DNA of 46,805 nucleotides from Pseudomonadota bacterium (GTDB taxonomy: Bacteria > Pseudomonadota > Gammaproteobacteria > Xanthomonadales > Rhodanobacteraceae). Positions 10,324-21,024 of the stretch are shown here, one piece after another (the first letter of the stretch is position 1; each line of letters opens with the position of its first letter). The translations under genes were made by a program, and so were the position numbers. The stretch covers positions 1 to 46,805 of the forward strand of contig JAGWMU010000004.1 in the NCBI GenBank assembly GCA_028873095.1, in the 5' to 3' direction. The notes under the pieces are model-generated. The model was not told where the DNA came from, did no database searches, and was given only the letters and a program-made list of their open reading frames with translations.

Positions 10324-10391
10324 TTCCCGGGCAGGAAACGGTTTCCCCGTGACGGAACCGTCAGTGCCGGGCAGGCGGTCGGGAGAGCGCT

Positions 10392-12149
10392 ATGGAAACG
10401 ATCGTTGCCGATGTCGCCATCGTGGGAGCGGGCGGGGCCGGGCTGCGCGCCGCCATCGCGCTGGCCGAAGCCGATCCGAAGCTGCGCATCGCGCTGATCT
10501 CCAAGGTCTATCCGATGCGCAGCCACACCTGTGCGGCCGAGGGCGGCGCGGCCGGGGTCATCAAGCCGGGCGACAGCCTCGACATGCATTTCGACGATAC
10601 CGTCAGCGGCGGCGACTGGTTGTCCGACCAGGATTGCGTGGAGTATTTCGTCAAGGAGGCGCCCGGGGAATTGCTGCAGCTGGAGCATTGGGGCTGCCCC
10701 TGGAACCGCGAGGCGGACGGCTCGGTGGCGGTGCGATCGTTCGGCGGCATGAAGAAGCAGCGTACCTGGTTCGCCGCCGACAAATCGGGGTTCCACATCC
10801 TGCATACCCTGTTCCAGACGTCGCTGCGGTTTCCGTCGATCGTCCGTTTCGACGAGTACTACGTGCTCGACCTGCTGCTGGACGAAGGCCGTTGCCGGGG
10901 TCTCACCGCGATGGAAATGCGCAGCGGCCTGATCCGGCAATTCAACGCCGGAGCGGTCATCGTCGCCGGCGGCGGTGCCGGGCGCATGTTCCCTTTCACC
11001 ACCAACGGCGCGATCAAGACCGGCGACGGCATGGCGCTGGCGTACCGCGCCGGCGTGCCGCTGAAGGACATGGAATTCGTGCAGTACCACCCGACCGGGC
11101 TGCCCAATACCGGCAGCCTGCTGACCGAGGCGTGCCGCGGCGAAGGCGGCGTGCTGCTCAACCGGAACGGACGCCGCTACCTGCAGGACTACGGCATGGG
11201 CCCGGAAACCGAGCCGGGCAAGCCGCAGCTCAAGACGATGGAACTGGGACCGCGCGACCGCCTGAGCCAGGCCTATTGGCACGAACTGCAGAAGGGCAAC
11301 ACGGTGTCCACCCGCTGGGGCGAATGCGTGTTGCTGGACATGCGCCACCTGGGGGAGAGGAAGATCAACGAGCGCCTGCCGCTGGTGCGCGAACTGGCGA
11401 TCAGCTACCTGGGCGTGGACATCGTGACCGACCCGGTGCCGGTCCGTCCGGTGGTGCACTACATGATGGGCGGCATCGCCACCGATACCCGCGCGGCCAC
11501 GCCGCTGCCCGGGTTGTTCGCCGCCGGCGAATGCGCCTGCGTCAGCCTCAACGGGGCCAACCGCCTGGGGTCCAATTCGCTGGTGGAGCTGCTGGTGTTC
11601 GGCAAGCGCGCGGCAGGCTCGGCCATCGAATACATCCGGGATCTGCCCGCCGCCGGCACGGCGGCGCTGACGGCGCGCGCGCAGGAGTCGCAGGCCCGCA
11701 TCCGCGAACTGTTCTCGCGCACGGACGGTATCGAGTCGATGTCCGGCCTGCGCAGGGAGATGACGGACACGATGGAGAAGAACGTCGGCATCTATCGCGA
11801 CCAGGCCGGTCTGCAGCAAGCCGTGGACACGCTGGGACAGCTGCGCCGGCGCTACCGCAAGGTGATGCTCAGCGACCGCAGCAACGTGTTCAACACCGAC
11901 CTGTTCCAGGTGCTGGAGCTGGGCTGCATGCTCGACTGTGCCGAGGCGCTGACGGTTGGTGCGCTGGCGCGCAGGGAGTCGCGCGGCGCCCACCAGCGGC
12001 TGGACTGGGCGAAGCGCGACGACGACCACTATCTCCGCCACAGCATGGTGCATTACCGGGGCTCCGGCGCGCCGCGCGTGGACTACCAGGACGTGGTGAT
12101 CACCCGGTCGCCGCCTGGCCTGCGCGATTATTCGGGAGGCCACCAGTGA
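10392..12149 (+). CDS. frdA: fumarate reductase flavoprotein subunit FrdA
   Basis: 585 residues. It reduces fumarate to succinate at a covalently bound FAD on the cytoplasmic face of the membrane. The dinucleotide-binding VGAGGAGLRAA is at residues 11-21; the FAD-linking His45 is in MRSHTCAAEGG; the substrate-site segment QYHPTGLPNTGSLLTEACRG and HYMMGGIATD follow. Sequence along its length is close to E. coli FrdA, including ELGPRDRLSQAYWHE and FNTDLFQVLELG, so this is the quinol:fumarate reductase type rather than succinate dehydrogenase. GGGAG lies 6 bases before ATG. The stop overlaps the start of frdB. Confidence 0.97.
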   Translation: METIVADVAIVGAGGAGLRAAIALAEADPKLRIALISKVYPMRSHTCAAEGGAAGVIKPGDSLDMHFDDTVSGGDWLSDQDCVEYFVKEAPGELLQLEHWGCPWNREADGSVAVRSFGGMKKQRTWFAADKSGFHILHTLFQTSLRFPSIVRFDEYYVLDLLLDEGRCRGLTAMEMRSGLIRQFNAGAVIVAGGGAGRMFPFTTNGAIKTGDGMALAYRAGVPLKDMEFVQYHPTGLPNTGSLLTEACRGEGGVLLNRNGRRYLQDYGMGPETEPGKPQLKTMELGPRDRLSQAYWHELQKGNTVSTRWGECVLLDMRHLGERKINERLPLVRELAISYLGVDIVTDPVPVRPVVHYMMGGIATDTRAATPLPGLFAAGECACVSLNGANRLGSNSLVELLVFGKRAAGSAIEYIRDLPAAGTAALTARAQESQARIRELFSRTDGIESMSGLRREMTDTMEKNVGIYRDQAGLQQAVDTLGQLRRRYRKVMLSDRSNVFNTDLFQVLELGCMLDCAEALTVGALARRESRGAHQRLDWAKRDDDHYLRHSMVHYRGSGAPRVDYQDVVITRSPPGLRDYSGGHQ

Positions 12150-12889
12150 ACGAACGCATGGTCCAGCTCGAGGTGCTGCGCTACGACCCGCAGGTCGACG
12201 ACGAACCGCATTTCCAGCATTACGAGGTTCCCTGCAAGGAAGAGTGGGTGGTGCTCGATGCGCTCAATGCGATCAAGGAAAGCATCGACCCCACCCTGAA
12301 CTACCGCTGGTCCTGCCACATGGCGGTGTGCGGCAGTTGCGGCATGATGATCAACGGCGAGCCGAGACTTTCCTGCCATGCCTTCCTGCGCGGCTTCGCG
12401 GGGGTGATCCGGGTCGAGCCGCTGGCCCACTTCCCGATCGAACGCGATCTGGTCACGGTGGCCGACGACTTCATCGACAAGCTCAAGCGGGTCAAGCCCT
12501 ACCTGATCCCCGGGGAGCCCCGCCCGATCGGCGCGGGCGAGTACCTCCAGACCCCCGCGCAGCTGATGAAGTACCGGCACTTTTCGATGTGCATCAACTG
12601 CATGCTGTGCTACGCCGCCTGCCCGCAATACGCCCTGCAGCCGCTGTTCCTCGGGCCGGCCGCCATCACGCTGGCGCACCGCTACAACCTCGACTCGCGC
12701 GACGGCGGGCGCGAGCAGCGCCAGCAGGTGATTGCCACCGACGAAGGGGTGTGGGAGTGCTCGTTCGTGGGCGCCTGTTCCGAGGTATGTCCCAAGGCCG
12801 TGGACCCGGCCGCCGCGTTGCAGCAGGTCAAGGTGGCCAGCACCCTGGACTGGTTCAGGGAACACCTGTTGCCGGGGAGCGCGACATGA
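12146..12889 (+). CDS. frdB: fumarate reductase iron-sulfur subunit FrdB
   Basis: 247 residues. It carries electrons from the membrane quinol to FrdA. I chose GTG 12146: it overlaps the frdA stop as GTGA, has GGGAGG 6 bases upstream, and gives the family length. The [2Fe-2S] ligands are in CHMAVCGSCG and a later C; the second domain has CINCMLCYAACP and CSFVGACSEVCPKAVDP for the [4Fe-4S] and [3Fe-4S] clusters. The pattern matches E. coli FrdB. Confidence 0.96.
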   Translation: MNERMVQLEVLRYDPQVDDEPHFQHYEVPCKEEWVVLDALNAIKESIDPTLNYRWSCHMAVCGSCGMMINGEPRLSCHAFLRGFAGVIRVEPLAHFPIERDLVTVADDFIDKLKRVKPYLIPGEPRPIGAGEYLQTPAQLMKYRHFSMCINCMLCYAACPQYALQPLFLGPAAITLAHRYNLDSRDGGREQRQQVIATDEGVWECSFVGACSEVCPKAVDPAAALQQVKVASTLDWFREHLLPGSAT

Positions 12890-13278
12890 GCCGCCGACCG
12901 TTCGTTCGCCTGGTCTCCGGAACCCGCTGGTATTTCGGGCATCCGCGCTACCTGCGTTACATGTCGCGCGAAGTGACCTGCATCTTCATCGGCGCCTTCG
13001 CGTTGCTGCTGCTGCGCGCGGTGGAGCGCCTGTCCGCGGGCCAGGCCGCCTACGCGTCGTTTCTCGCCGCCATCGCGGGGCCGTGGAGCGCGCTGGGCCT
13101 GTCGCTCGTAGTGATCTTCGCCCTGCACAATGCCGTCAGCTGGTTCAACGTCACGCCCAAGGCGCTGCCGGTGCAGATCGGCGAGGGATTCCTGCCGGGC
13201 GGGTTCATCGTGGCTGCCCACTATGCGGCGTGGATCCTGGTTTCGCTGGCAGTGCTTCTGTTCGCCGGAGTCCTGTAG
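12886..13278 (+). CDS. frdC: fumarate reductase membrane subunit FrdC
   Basis: 130 residues with three membrane helices, anchoring FrdAB and forming part of the quinol site. The opening with WYFGHPRYLRYMSREVT and the HNAVSWFNVTPKALPVQIGE stretch align with E. coli FrdC (YRFYMLREGT and HTKTWFELAPKA). As in E. coli there is no set of heme-ligand histidines like that of the di-heme type. It starts on the frdB stop as ATGA and is translationally coupled. Confidence 0.93.
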   Translation: MSRRPFVRLVSGTRWYFGHPRYLRYMSREVTCIFIGAFALLLLRAVERLSAGQAAYASFLAAIAGPWSALGLSLVVIFALHNAVSWFNVTPKALPVQIGEGFLPGGFIVAAHYAAWILVSLAVLLFAGVL

Positions 13279-13281
13279 CCC

Positions 13282-13623
13282 ATGGCCAAATCCAACAAGC
13301 CCGTGGTCTGGAGCCTGTTCGCCGCCGGCGGCACGCTGGCGGCCTTGCTGGCCCCGGTGCTGGCGCTGCTGTTCCTGCTGGCCGCGCTGGGGCGCGCGCC
13401 GGAGCTGCTGGGCTATGCCCGGTTGCATGCGTTTGCGGCGAACCCGCTGGGCAAACTGTTCCTGCTGACGGTGATCGCGTTGTTCCTGTGGCATGCCGCG
13501 CACCGCTTGCGCGTGGCGCTGCACGATTTCGGCCTGCGCCGGGACCGGCTCGTGGCGGTGGTCGTGTATCTGGCGGCGGGCACCGGCACGGCACTGTCGC
13601 TGCTGTATCTGGCACGTATCTGA
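13282..13623 (+). CDS. frdD: fumarate reductase membrane subunit FrdD
   Basis: 113 residues, three membrane helices. Together with FrdC it builds the membrane domain and quinol site. The amino end PVVWSLFAAGGTLAALLAPV matches the E. coli FrdD opening [20 protein letters not shown], and LWHAAHRLRVALHDFGL corresponds to LWCGLHRMHHAMHDL. It starts 3 bp after frdC and ends the frd operon. Confidence 0.93.
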   Translation: MAKSNKPVVWSLFAAGGTLAALLAPVLALLFLLAALGRAPELLGYARLHAFAANPLGKLFLLTVIALFLWHAAHRLRVALHDFGLRRDRLVAVVVYLAAGTGTALSLLYLARI

Positions 13624-13827
13624 AGACGCCGCATGCCGCGCTTCGAGCTGAATCGCGAGGCGTTTCGTTGATCTGCGTCAACAAGTCATCCGCGCCCGGG
13701 CGCATAATTGTCGGCGGTCTTGCTCCCGGACACGATTTACGACGGATGCGACCGGGTGCAGGTTAGGCGCAGCTTCAAACCTGCAATGCACGATGGGCTG
13801 CGTCGCTAGATGCGGAGGACATATCCC

Positions 13828-14277
13828 ATGACATCCCTGACGCGTTGGAATCCACTCAAGACGGTAAGCCGCATGGATCCGCTTGCCACTTTCGAAGACA
13901 TGTTCCGTGGCCTGAGCACCCGCCCGCTGTGGCGCGAGCTTGAAGCGACCGCGCCGGACATGCGCATCGACGTCACCGAAAACGACAAGGCGTTCATGGT
14001 CAATGCCGAAGTGCCGGGCATCGACAAGAACGACATCGAGATCTCGGTCGAGGGCAACCTGGTATCGATCAGCGCCGAGGTCAAGCGGGAAAGCAAGAAG
14101 AAGGACAACGAAATGGACATCTATACCGAGCGGTACTACGGGAAGGTGTTCCGCTCCTTCAGCTTGCCGACCGAACTCGAAAGCGCAAAAGCGGATGCGC
14201 ACTACGACAACGGCATCCTGCACCTGACACTGCCCAAGAAGCACGATGGCAGCTCGCGCAAGATCGTCGTCAGCTGA
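13828..14277 (+). CDS. small heat-shock protein, Hsp20 family
   Basis: 149 residues. An ATP-independent chaperone that holds unfolding proteins. The alpha-crystallin domain spans about residues 45-145: PDMRIDVTENDKAFMVNAEVPG opens it, and the conserved FRSFSLP and NGILHLTLPKK (A-x-x-x-NGVL-type motif) close it. GCGGAGGAC lies about 9 bases before ATG. It follows frdD by 200 bp in the same direction; I see no clear heat-shock promoter, so its control is open. Confidence 0.92.
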   Translation: MTSLTRWNPLKTVSRMDPLATFEDMFRGLSTRPLWRELEATAPDMRIDVTENDKAFMVNAEVPGIDKNDIEISVEGNLVSISAEVKRESKKKDNEMDIYTERYYGKVFRSFSLPTELESAKADAHYDNGILHLTLPKKHDGSSRKIVVS

Positions 14278-14295
14278 TATCGACATGACTACCAA

Positions 14296-14322
14296 GCCCC
14301 GCGTCGGTCCGCGATGCGGGGC
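14296..14322 (+). terminator. hairpin downstream of hsp20
   Basis: GCCCCGC and GCGGGGC pair perfectly around a 13-base loop, 18 bp after the hsp20 stop. There is no U tract, so it could stop transcription only with Rho or act as an mRNA-stabilising stem. Confidence 0.35.
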
Positions 14323-14469
14323 GGAGGGCGGCGGAGACCCGGCCGCCCGGCACGAAGCGCACGCGCCGTCACGCGCGGGGCGCGGCGCCGCGGCCGGAAG
14401 CCGTTTCGTGCCGCCATTCCCGGTCTGTGTGCAGCGACCCTGAGACACGGCACGGCAAGCAAGTATCAT

Positions 14470-14482
14470 TGACAGTCTGTCA
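14470..14482. promoter_or_regulatory. 13-bp palindrome, candidate operator
   Basis: TGACAGTCTGTCA is a perfect 6-1-6 inverted repeat, 95 bp upstream of the first glycosyltransferase start. Its form resembles the operators of TetR-type repressors. No regulator gene lies nearby, so the assignment rests on symmetry alone. Confidence 0.3.
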
Positions 14483-14576
14483 TGCGCCCATGGCTCGTCG
14501 CGGCTGTGCGGTGGTGGCTCATCGCGCCCCACGCATCCGACGACATGCCATCACTTGCCGATTGGGAAACTGGTTG

Positions 14577-16295
14577 ATGAACGATTCTCCGCAGCGCGCC
14601 GACCCCGTCGGCAGGGCCACTTTGCGCCAGGGCCGGGCTGGCCTGCTGCTCGCCGCCGCCTGGGTGGTCAGCTGGTTTTTCGGGCTGAACCTGCGCCCCC
14701 TGGGCGAGCCCGACGAGGGGCGCTATGCCGAAGTCGCGCGCGAAATGGTGGCCAGCGGCGACTGGCTCACGCCGCGGCTGGACGGCTTCAATTTCTTCGA
14801 CAAGCCTGCGCTGCACTATTGGGGGACCGCGGTGGCCTACTCGGCATTCGGCATCACCGGGTGGACGGCGCGGCTGTGGTGCGCACTCACCGGGTTGCTG
14901 GCGATGATCGCCATCGGCTGGGCCGGGAAGCGGCTGTTCGGCCGGCAGGCCGGCGGGTTCGCCGCCGTCATGCTGGGCAGCACGCTGCTGTTCGCCGCCG
15001 CGGCGCACATCAACACCCTGGACATGGGCGTCACGGCCTTCATCGCGATGGGGATGTCGTGTTTCCTGGTGGCGCAGTTCGATCCGTCGGCCGCACCGAT
15101 CCGCGGTCGCCTGAACGTGCTGATGTGGGTCGCGCTCGGATTGGCGGTGCTGTCGAAGGGTTTGATCGGGGTGGTGCTGCCGGGCATGGTCCTGGCGGTG
15201 TTCATGCTGTGGCAACGCGAATGGGGCATGCTCGGGCGCTTGTCCCTGTGGCAGGGCATCGTGGTGCTGGCGCTGCTGTGTTCGCCGTGGTTCGTCGTGA
15301 TGAGCTACACGCATCCGGGGTTTTTCGACTACTTCTTCATCCGCGAGCATTTCACCCGCTTCCTCTCCTCGGTCGACAACCGCCAGAAGCCGCTCTGGTT
15401 CTTTCCGGTCATCGTGATCGTCGGCATCTTTCCGTGGAGCATGCTGCTTCCGTTCAACCGCAACGGCTGGCGTGCCGCCTTCGTCGATGAGCCGGTCCAG
15501 AAATTCCTGTGGGCCTGGGTCGCCGTCGTGCTGGTGTTTTTCTCGCTGTCCCATTCCAAGTTGCCGTTCTACATCCTGCCGCTGTTCCCCGCGCTGCTGC
15601 TGTTGCTCGCGCGCGCCGCGACGATCCTGCCGGTGGCGGCCTTGCGCCGCCGGCTCGGGGCGGTCGCGCTGCTGGGCGTCTCCGGCGCAATTGCCGCATG
15701 GGTGTGGCCGGTGGGCAGGCACGCCGATGTATCCGCGGCAGCGTTCCATCACAACGCGACCGCGCTGTCGATGGCCTGCCTGCTGATCGCGCTGGCCGCC
15801 TTCGCCGGCTGGCGACTGCTGTTGCGGCGCGCCGGCAACAGTTCCTCGCGTAGCGCGGCGATCCACCTGCTGGCGTTGGCGACACTGCTGGGCTGGCAGC
15901 TGCCGCTGCTGGCCTGGCAGCCGATCACGGCCGTCGAGTCGGCCGCTCCCGTCGCACACCTGATCGCGCCGCGGATCGGGCCGCATACCGAAGTATTCAC
16001 GGTGAACATGTCGCTGCGCGGCCTGCCGTTCTATCTGCGGCGGCTGGTGACCGTGGTGGCGAGCCAGCCGGACGACATCATGCCCTGGGTCGGTTCGCGG
16101 CCAGCCGGCTACATCGGGCAGATCGAGCGGTTCGAACAACGCTGGCGGACCGGCCGCGACGAGATTGCCGTGATGCCGTCGGGCACGCTGTCCCGGCTGC
16201 AGGCGGCGGGACTGCCGTTCAGCGAACTGGGACGCGACGGCGACTATGTGGTGATCGCGCGCGAAGTGCGCCCGCAAGCACCGCCGTCGCCGTGA
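14577..16295 (+). CDS. ArnT-like membrane glycosyltransferase (GT83/PMT type)
   Basis: 572 residues with about 12 membrane helices. The family moves a sugar from an undecaprenyl-phosphate donor to lipid A or another envelope acceptor on the periplasmic side. The first periplasmic loop keeps EPDEGRYAEVAREM with the conserved acidic pair, followed by GDWLTPRLDGFNFFDKPALHYW, which fits ArnT. A soluble carboxy part follows after the last helix. ATG 14577 was chosen because it precedes the first helix closely; in-frame upstream starts add an unrelated basic tail. It overlaps the next gene by 4 bp. Substrate cannot be told from sequence; no arnBCAD genes are nearby. Confidence 0.85.
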   Translation: MNDSPQRADPVGRATLRQGRAGLLLAAAWVVSWFFGLNLRPLGEPDEGRYAEVAREMVASGDWLTPRLDGFNFFDKPALHYWGTAVAYSAFGITGWTARLWCALTGLLAMIAIGWAGKRLFGRQAGGFAAVMLGSTLLFAAAAHINTLDMGVTAFIAMGMSCFLVAQFDPSAAPIRGRLNVLMWVALGLAVLSKGLIGVVLPGMVLAVFMLWQREWGMLGRLSLWQGIVVLALLCSPWFVVMSYTHPGFFDYFFIREHFTRFLSSVDNRQKPLWFFPVIVIVGIFPWSMLLPFNRNGWRAAFVDEPVQKFLWAWVAVVLVFFSLSHSKLPFYILPLFPALLLLLARAATILPVAALRRRLGAVALLGVSGAIAAWVWPVGRHADVSAAAFHHNATALSMACLLIALAAFAGWRLLLRRAGNSSSRSAAIHLLALATLLGWQLPLLAWQPITAVESAAPVAHLIAPRIGPHTEVFTVNMSLRGLPFYLRRLVTVVASQPDDIMPWVGSRPAGYIGQIERFEQRWRTGRDEIAVMPSGTLSRLQAAGLPFSELGRDGDYVVIAREVRPQAPPSP

Positions 16296-18061
16296 ACGAG
16301 ATGCCGATGAGACACGGCGTCGCGTACCTCAGGCGCGCTCCCCTGGCCGAGTGGATCTGGTTGCCGTTATGGCTGCTGGCGGCATCGCTGTCGATCTTCC
16401 AGCACGGTCCGATGCCGATTTTCTCCACCCGCACACTGTCGGTGGCATGGGAGATGTGGCAGCGGCACAGCTACCTGGTGCCTTATCTCAACGGCGTGCC
16501 GTACACCGAAAAATCCCCGTTGTTGTTCTGGCTCATCCAGCTCGGCTGGGCCGCGGGCGGCGTCAGCGACGTCTGGCCGAGGTGTCTCGCCGTCGTGATG
16601 GGTGCCGCGCAGCTGCTGCTTGCCGCGGCCCTGGCCCGACGCCTGTTTCCCGATCGCCCGCGGGTGGCGCGGGCCGTGCCGTGGCTGCTGATGGCCTTCA
16701 GCTACGGCTTCCTGTTCGACCTGCAGATCATGTACGAAGTGCTGCTGGCGACGTTCGTGCTGGCCGCGTTCCTGGCCCTGCTGCCGGGACCGCGCCGGGC
16801 CGGGCCGCAGTTCCTCTGGTTCGCGCTCGCCGTGGGATTGGGCATGCTCGCCAAGGGTCCGGTGATGTTGCTGCATGTGATGTTCCCGTGGCTGCTGGGT
16901 CCGCTGTGGAGCGATTGGGCGCGGCAGCATCGACGCCGCTGGTATCGGCATGGCGTGCTCGCCGTGCTGGCGGGCTTTGCGTTGCTGGCGGCCTGGGCGC
17001 TGCCGGCGATCTGGGCGGGAGGGCCGGTCTACCGCAATGCCTTGCTGTTCCGCCAGACCGGCCGGATCGTGCATGCATTCGCCCACGCCGAACCCTTCTG
17101 GTGGTACCTGCCGCTGCTGCCGTTGCTGGTGTTTCCGTTCACCTTGTGGCCACGGTCGTGGGTGGCCGCCGCCACGATGCCGCGTCCCGCCGAGCCCGGC
17201 GTGCGGTTCCTGTACGCATGGCTTGCGCCGGTTCTGGTGGTTTTTTCGCTGATCAGCGGCAAACAGGCGTACTACCTGTTGCCCGAATACGCGGGTTTCG
17301 CGTTGCTGCTGGGGTTTGCCTGCGTGCGCCTGCTCGATCGGGACGATCGCGTGGCGACCACCCGCTGGCTCGGCCCCTGGCCGTTGGCCCTGGCCAGCTT
17401 CGCGTGGGGCGGCGTCCTGTTGGCGCTGCCGTGGCTGGTCGCCAGCGGCAGGATCAGCGGTTCATGGGGCGTGGCCCTGGCCGCGCATGCCGTTCCGTTC
17501 GGCGTGGTTTATCTTTTGCTCGGACTGTTGCTGGCGATACCCCGGCGTGCGGAGCTCTACCGCATTGCGTTGGCTGGCCTGGCGGGGACGGCCGCTGCGA
17601 GCATGCTGTTCGGGATGACGGTCTGGCCCGCGTTCGATCTCGGGCCACCCGCCGCGTTGCTCGGACGGGCGCAGGTACAGGGACAGCCTGTGGCGAGCCT
17701 CGATCTCGACGGCGACGATTTCCATTTCCTGGGCCGGCTGACCAAGCCGATCGAACGCCTGCATGACTGCCAGGCGCTGCTGCAATGGACGGACGCGCAC
17801 CCGGCGGGGTTGATCGTCAGCTATCCGTCGAAGCCGAGCCGGGGCACCCTGTATACGCAGCGGTTTCGCGGAGTCTGGCTGGATATCTGGCAGGCATCGG
17901 CTTGCCGCGCTGCACCGGCCCGCTGCATGGGCGGATCGAGCCGGGACTTCCTGCAATGCGAGCGTGCCGACGCCAAAACGCGTCCGGGCGGCACGCCAGT
18001 CGCCAAACGGGAATCGCGACAACCCGCCCACGGAGCTGCGGTCTCAGCCGCCATGCAGTGA
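16292..18061 (+). CDS. second ArnT-like membrane glycosyltransferase, diverged active-site loop
   Basis: 589 residues with about 12 membrane helices, same superfamily as the preceding gene. The start is GTG 16292, overlapping the previous stop as GTGA (ATG at 16301 is an alternative). The loop that in ArnT carries the acidic DEGRYAE motif reads [13 protein letters not shown] here, while the following [19 protein letters not shown] is kept. It therefore belongs to a distinct subfamily and its activity is uncertain. The final residues overlap merR on the other strand by 18 bp, and the last 25 or so residues are low-complexity; the original end may have been changed when the mer unit arrived. 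The two genes probably act as a pair. Confidence 0.82.
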   Translation: MNEMPMRHGVAYLRRAPLAEWIWLPLWLLAASLSIFQHGPMPIFSTRTLSVAWEMWQRHSYLVPYLNGVPYTEKSPLLFWLIQLGWAAGGVSDVWPRCLAVVMGAAQLLLAAALARRLFPDRPRVARAVPWLLMAFSYGFLFDLQIMYEVLLATFVLAAFLALLPGPRRAGPQFLWFALAVGLGMLAKGPVMLLHVMFPWLLGPLWSDWARQHRRRWYRHGVLAVLAGFALLAAWALPAIWAGGPVYRNALLFRQTGRIVHAFAHAEPFWWYLPLLPLLVFPFTLWPRSWVAAATMPRPAEPGVRFLYAWLAPVLVVFSLISGKQAYYLLPEYAGFALLLGFACVRLLDRDDRVATTRWLGPWPLALASFAWGGVLLALPWLVASGRISGSWGVALAAHAVPFGVVYLLLGLLLAIPRRAELYRIALAGLAGTAAASMLFGMTVWPAFDLGPPAALLGRAQVQGQPVASLDLDGDDFHFLGRLTKPIERLHDCQALLQWTDAHPAGLIVSYPSKPSRGTLYTQRFRGVWLDIWQASACRAAPARCMGGSSRDFLQCERADAKTRPGGTPVAKRESRQPAHGAAVSAAMQ

Positions 18062-18451
18062 GGCGATCAGCGGGCAGGAAACACTGCCGTCGTACGAGCA
18101 GCATTGATCCACCAGGGTGGACAGCGCCGTCTCCATGCGCTTGAGGTCGGCCAGCCGTGCGCGCACGTCCGCCAGGCGCAACGCGGCCAGTTCGGCAGCC
18201 TCGCTGCAATGGGTGCCATCCTCCAGCTTCAGCAGGTGCGACACCTCTTCCAGGCTGAAGCCCAGGCGTTGCGCGGATTTGACGAATTTCACCCGCGCCA
18301 CGTCCTCCTGCCCGTAACGGCGGATGCCGCCGGGCGGCCGATCCGGTTCGCAAAGCAAGCCCTTGCGCTGATAGAAACGGATCGTCTCGAGATTGACGCC
18401 GGCCGCCTTGGCGAAGCTGCCGATGGTCAGGCGGTTCTGCTGCGGTTTCAT
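18044..18451 (-). CDS. merR: mercury-responsive regulator MerR
   Basis: 135 residues. It represses and, with Hg(II), activates merTPA by untwisting a promoter with long spacing. The amino-terminal winged helix reads [25 protein letters not shown]. The carboxy part keeps the three mercury-binding Cys: one in THCSEAAEL, one in DQCCSYDG and one in [13 protein letters not shown], matching Tn501 MerR. It is divergent from merT with a 70-bp shared control region and converges on the glycosyltransferase gene. Confidence 0.95.
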   Translation of the reverse strand: MKPQQNRLTIGSFAKAAGVNLETIRFYQRKGLLCEPDRPPGGIRRYGQEDVARVKFVKSAQRLGFSLEEVSHLLKLEDGTHCSEAAELAALRLADVRARLADLKRMETALSTLVDQCCSYDGSVSCPLIASLHGG

Positions 18452-18455
18452 GCGC

Positions 18456-18486
18456 TTGACTCCGTACTCGACTACGGGAATATCTT
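18456..18486 (+). promoter_or_regulatory. mer promoter and MerR operator
   Basis: The -35 TTGACT (18456-18461) and -10 TATCTT (18481-18486) are 19 bp apart, the hallmark of MerR-activated promoters. The dyad CCGTA-N6-TACGG (18462-18477) fills the spacer and matches the classic mer operator. It drives merTPA; merR is read leftwards from the same region. Confidence 0.92.
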
Positions 18487-18521
18487 AGCTTCGCGACCAT
18501 CGATCCGGAAAGCGAGTACCC

Positions 18522-18869
18522 ATGTCCGATTCCCGATATTCCAGGGGCGCGCTGGCGTTCGGCGGCCTGGCGGCGATCCTTGCCTCCACCTGCTGCCTCG
18601 GCCCGCTGGTGCTGGTCATGCTCGGGTTTTCGGGGGCATGGATCGGCAATCTCACCATGCTGGAACCGTATCGTCCGATCTTCATCGCCGTGGCGCTGGC
18701 GATGCTGTTCTTCGCGTACCGCCGCATTTTCCGTCCCGCCGCCTGCCGGCCGGGGGACGTGTGTGCGATCCCGCAAGTGAAAAAAACTTACCGGGTCGTG
18801 TTCTGGGTCGTCGTTGCCCTGGTGCTGCTCGCCCTCGTGTATCCCTACATCCTGCCCTTGTTTTACTGA
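18522..18869 (+). CDS. merT: mercuric transport protein MerT
   Basis: 115 residues, three membrane helices. It carries Hg(II) across the inner membrane to MerA. The first helix has the vicinal Cys pair in ASTCCLGPLVLV; a second Cys pair lies in the cytoplasmic loop (AACRPGDVCAIP). Both match MerT. It is the first gene after the mer promoter, and merP follows 12 bp later. Confidence 0.95.
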   Translation: MSDSRYSRGALAFGGLAAILASTCCLGPLVLVMLGFSGAWIGNLTMLEPYRPIFIAVALAMLFFAYRRIFRPAACRPGDVCAIPQVKKTYRVVFWVVVALVLLALVYPYILPLFY

Positions 18870-18881
18870 AGGAGAACTCCC

Positions 18882-20658
<1,777 letters not shown>

Positions 20659-20844
20659 GGAAAATGGCCGCGACAGCGGCTCGTCCGGACCGTGAGCAAT
20701 GCCGCCGGCGACCGCCGCAAGTCGAGACGCAGGGACAAACATGCGCGCACCATGAACATGGTCGTTTCGCATCGCGCCTGAGAGAGTGCGCGGACAGCGG
20801 GGACTGCGTATCGAACGCCTGTTTATCTCCAAGGAGGAAGAGCC

Positions 20845-21024
20845 ATGCGTGATTGCAGATTGCACACCCCCGAGTCGGCCCCCCGCGTCCTCGCACGCCA
20901 TGCCGCGAGGCACTGGGGGCCGTGCGGCCGCTTGGCGGTAAACCCGCGTTCGGCATCGTCGATGGTTCCGCGCCGCAAGCACTTGCCGCGATACGTACCG
21001 GTTGTCGGAGGAGCGGATGCGTGA
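20845..21024 (+). CDS. 59-residue ORF coupled to orphan TnpA
   Basis: ATG 20845 follows a very strong Shine-Dalgarno AAGGAGG (20831-20837) with 7 bases spacing. The product is basic and Pro/Arg-rich with no family I recognise. Its TGA overlaps the GTG of the next ORF as GTGA, a sign of coupled translation. It may be a remnant of the mobile element or a leader for tnpA. Weak coding character keeps confidence low. Confidence 0.4.
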   Translation: MRDCRLHTPESAPRVLARHAARHWGPCGRLAVNPRSASSMVPRRKHLPRYVPVVGGADA

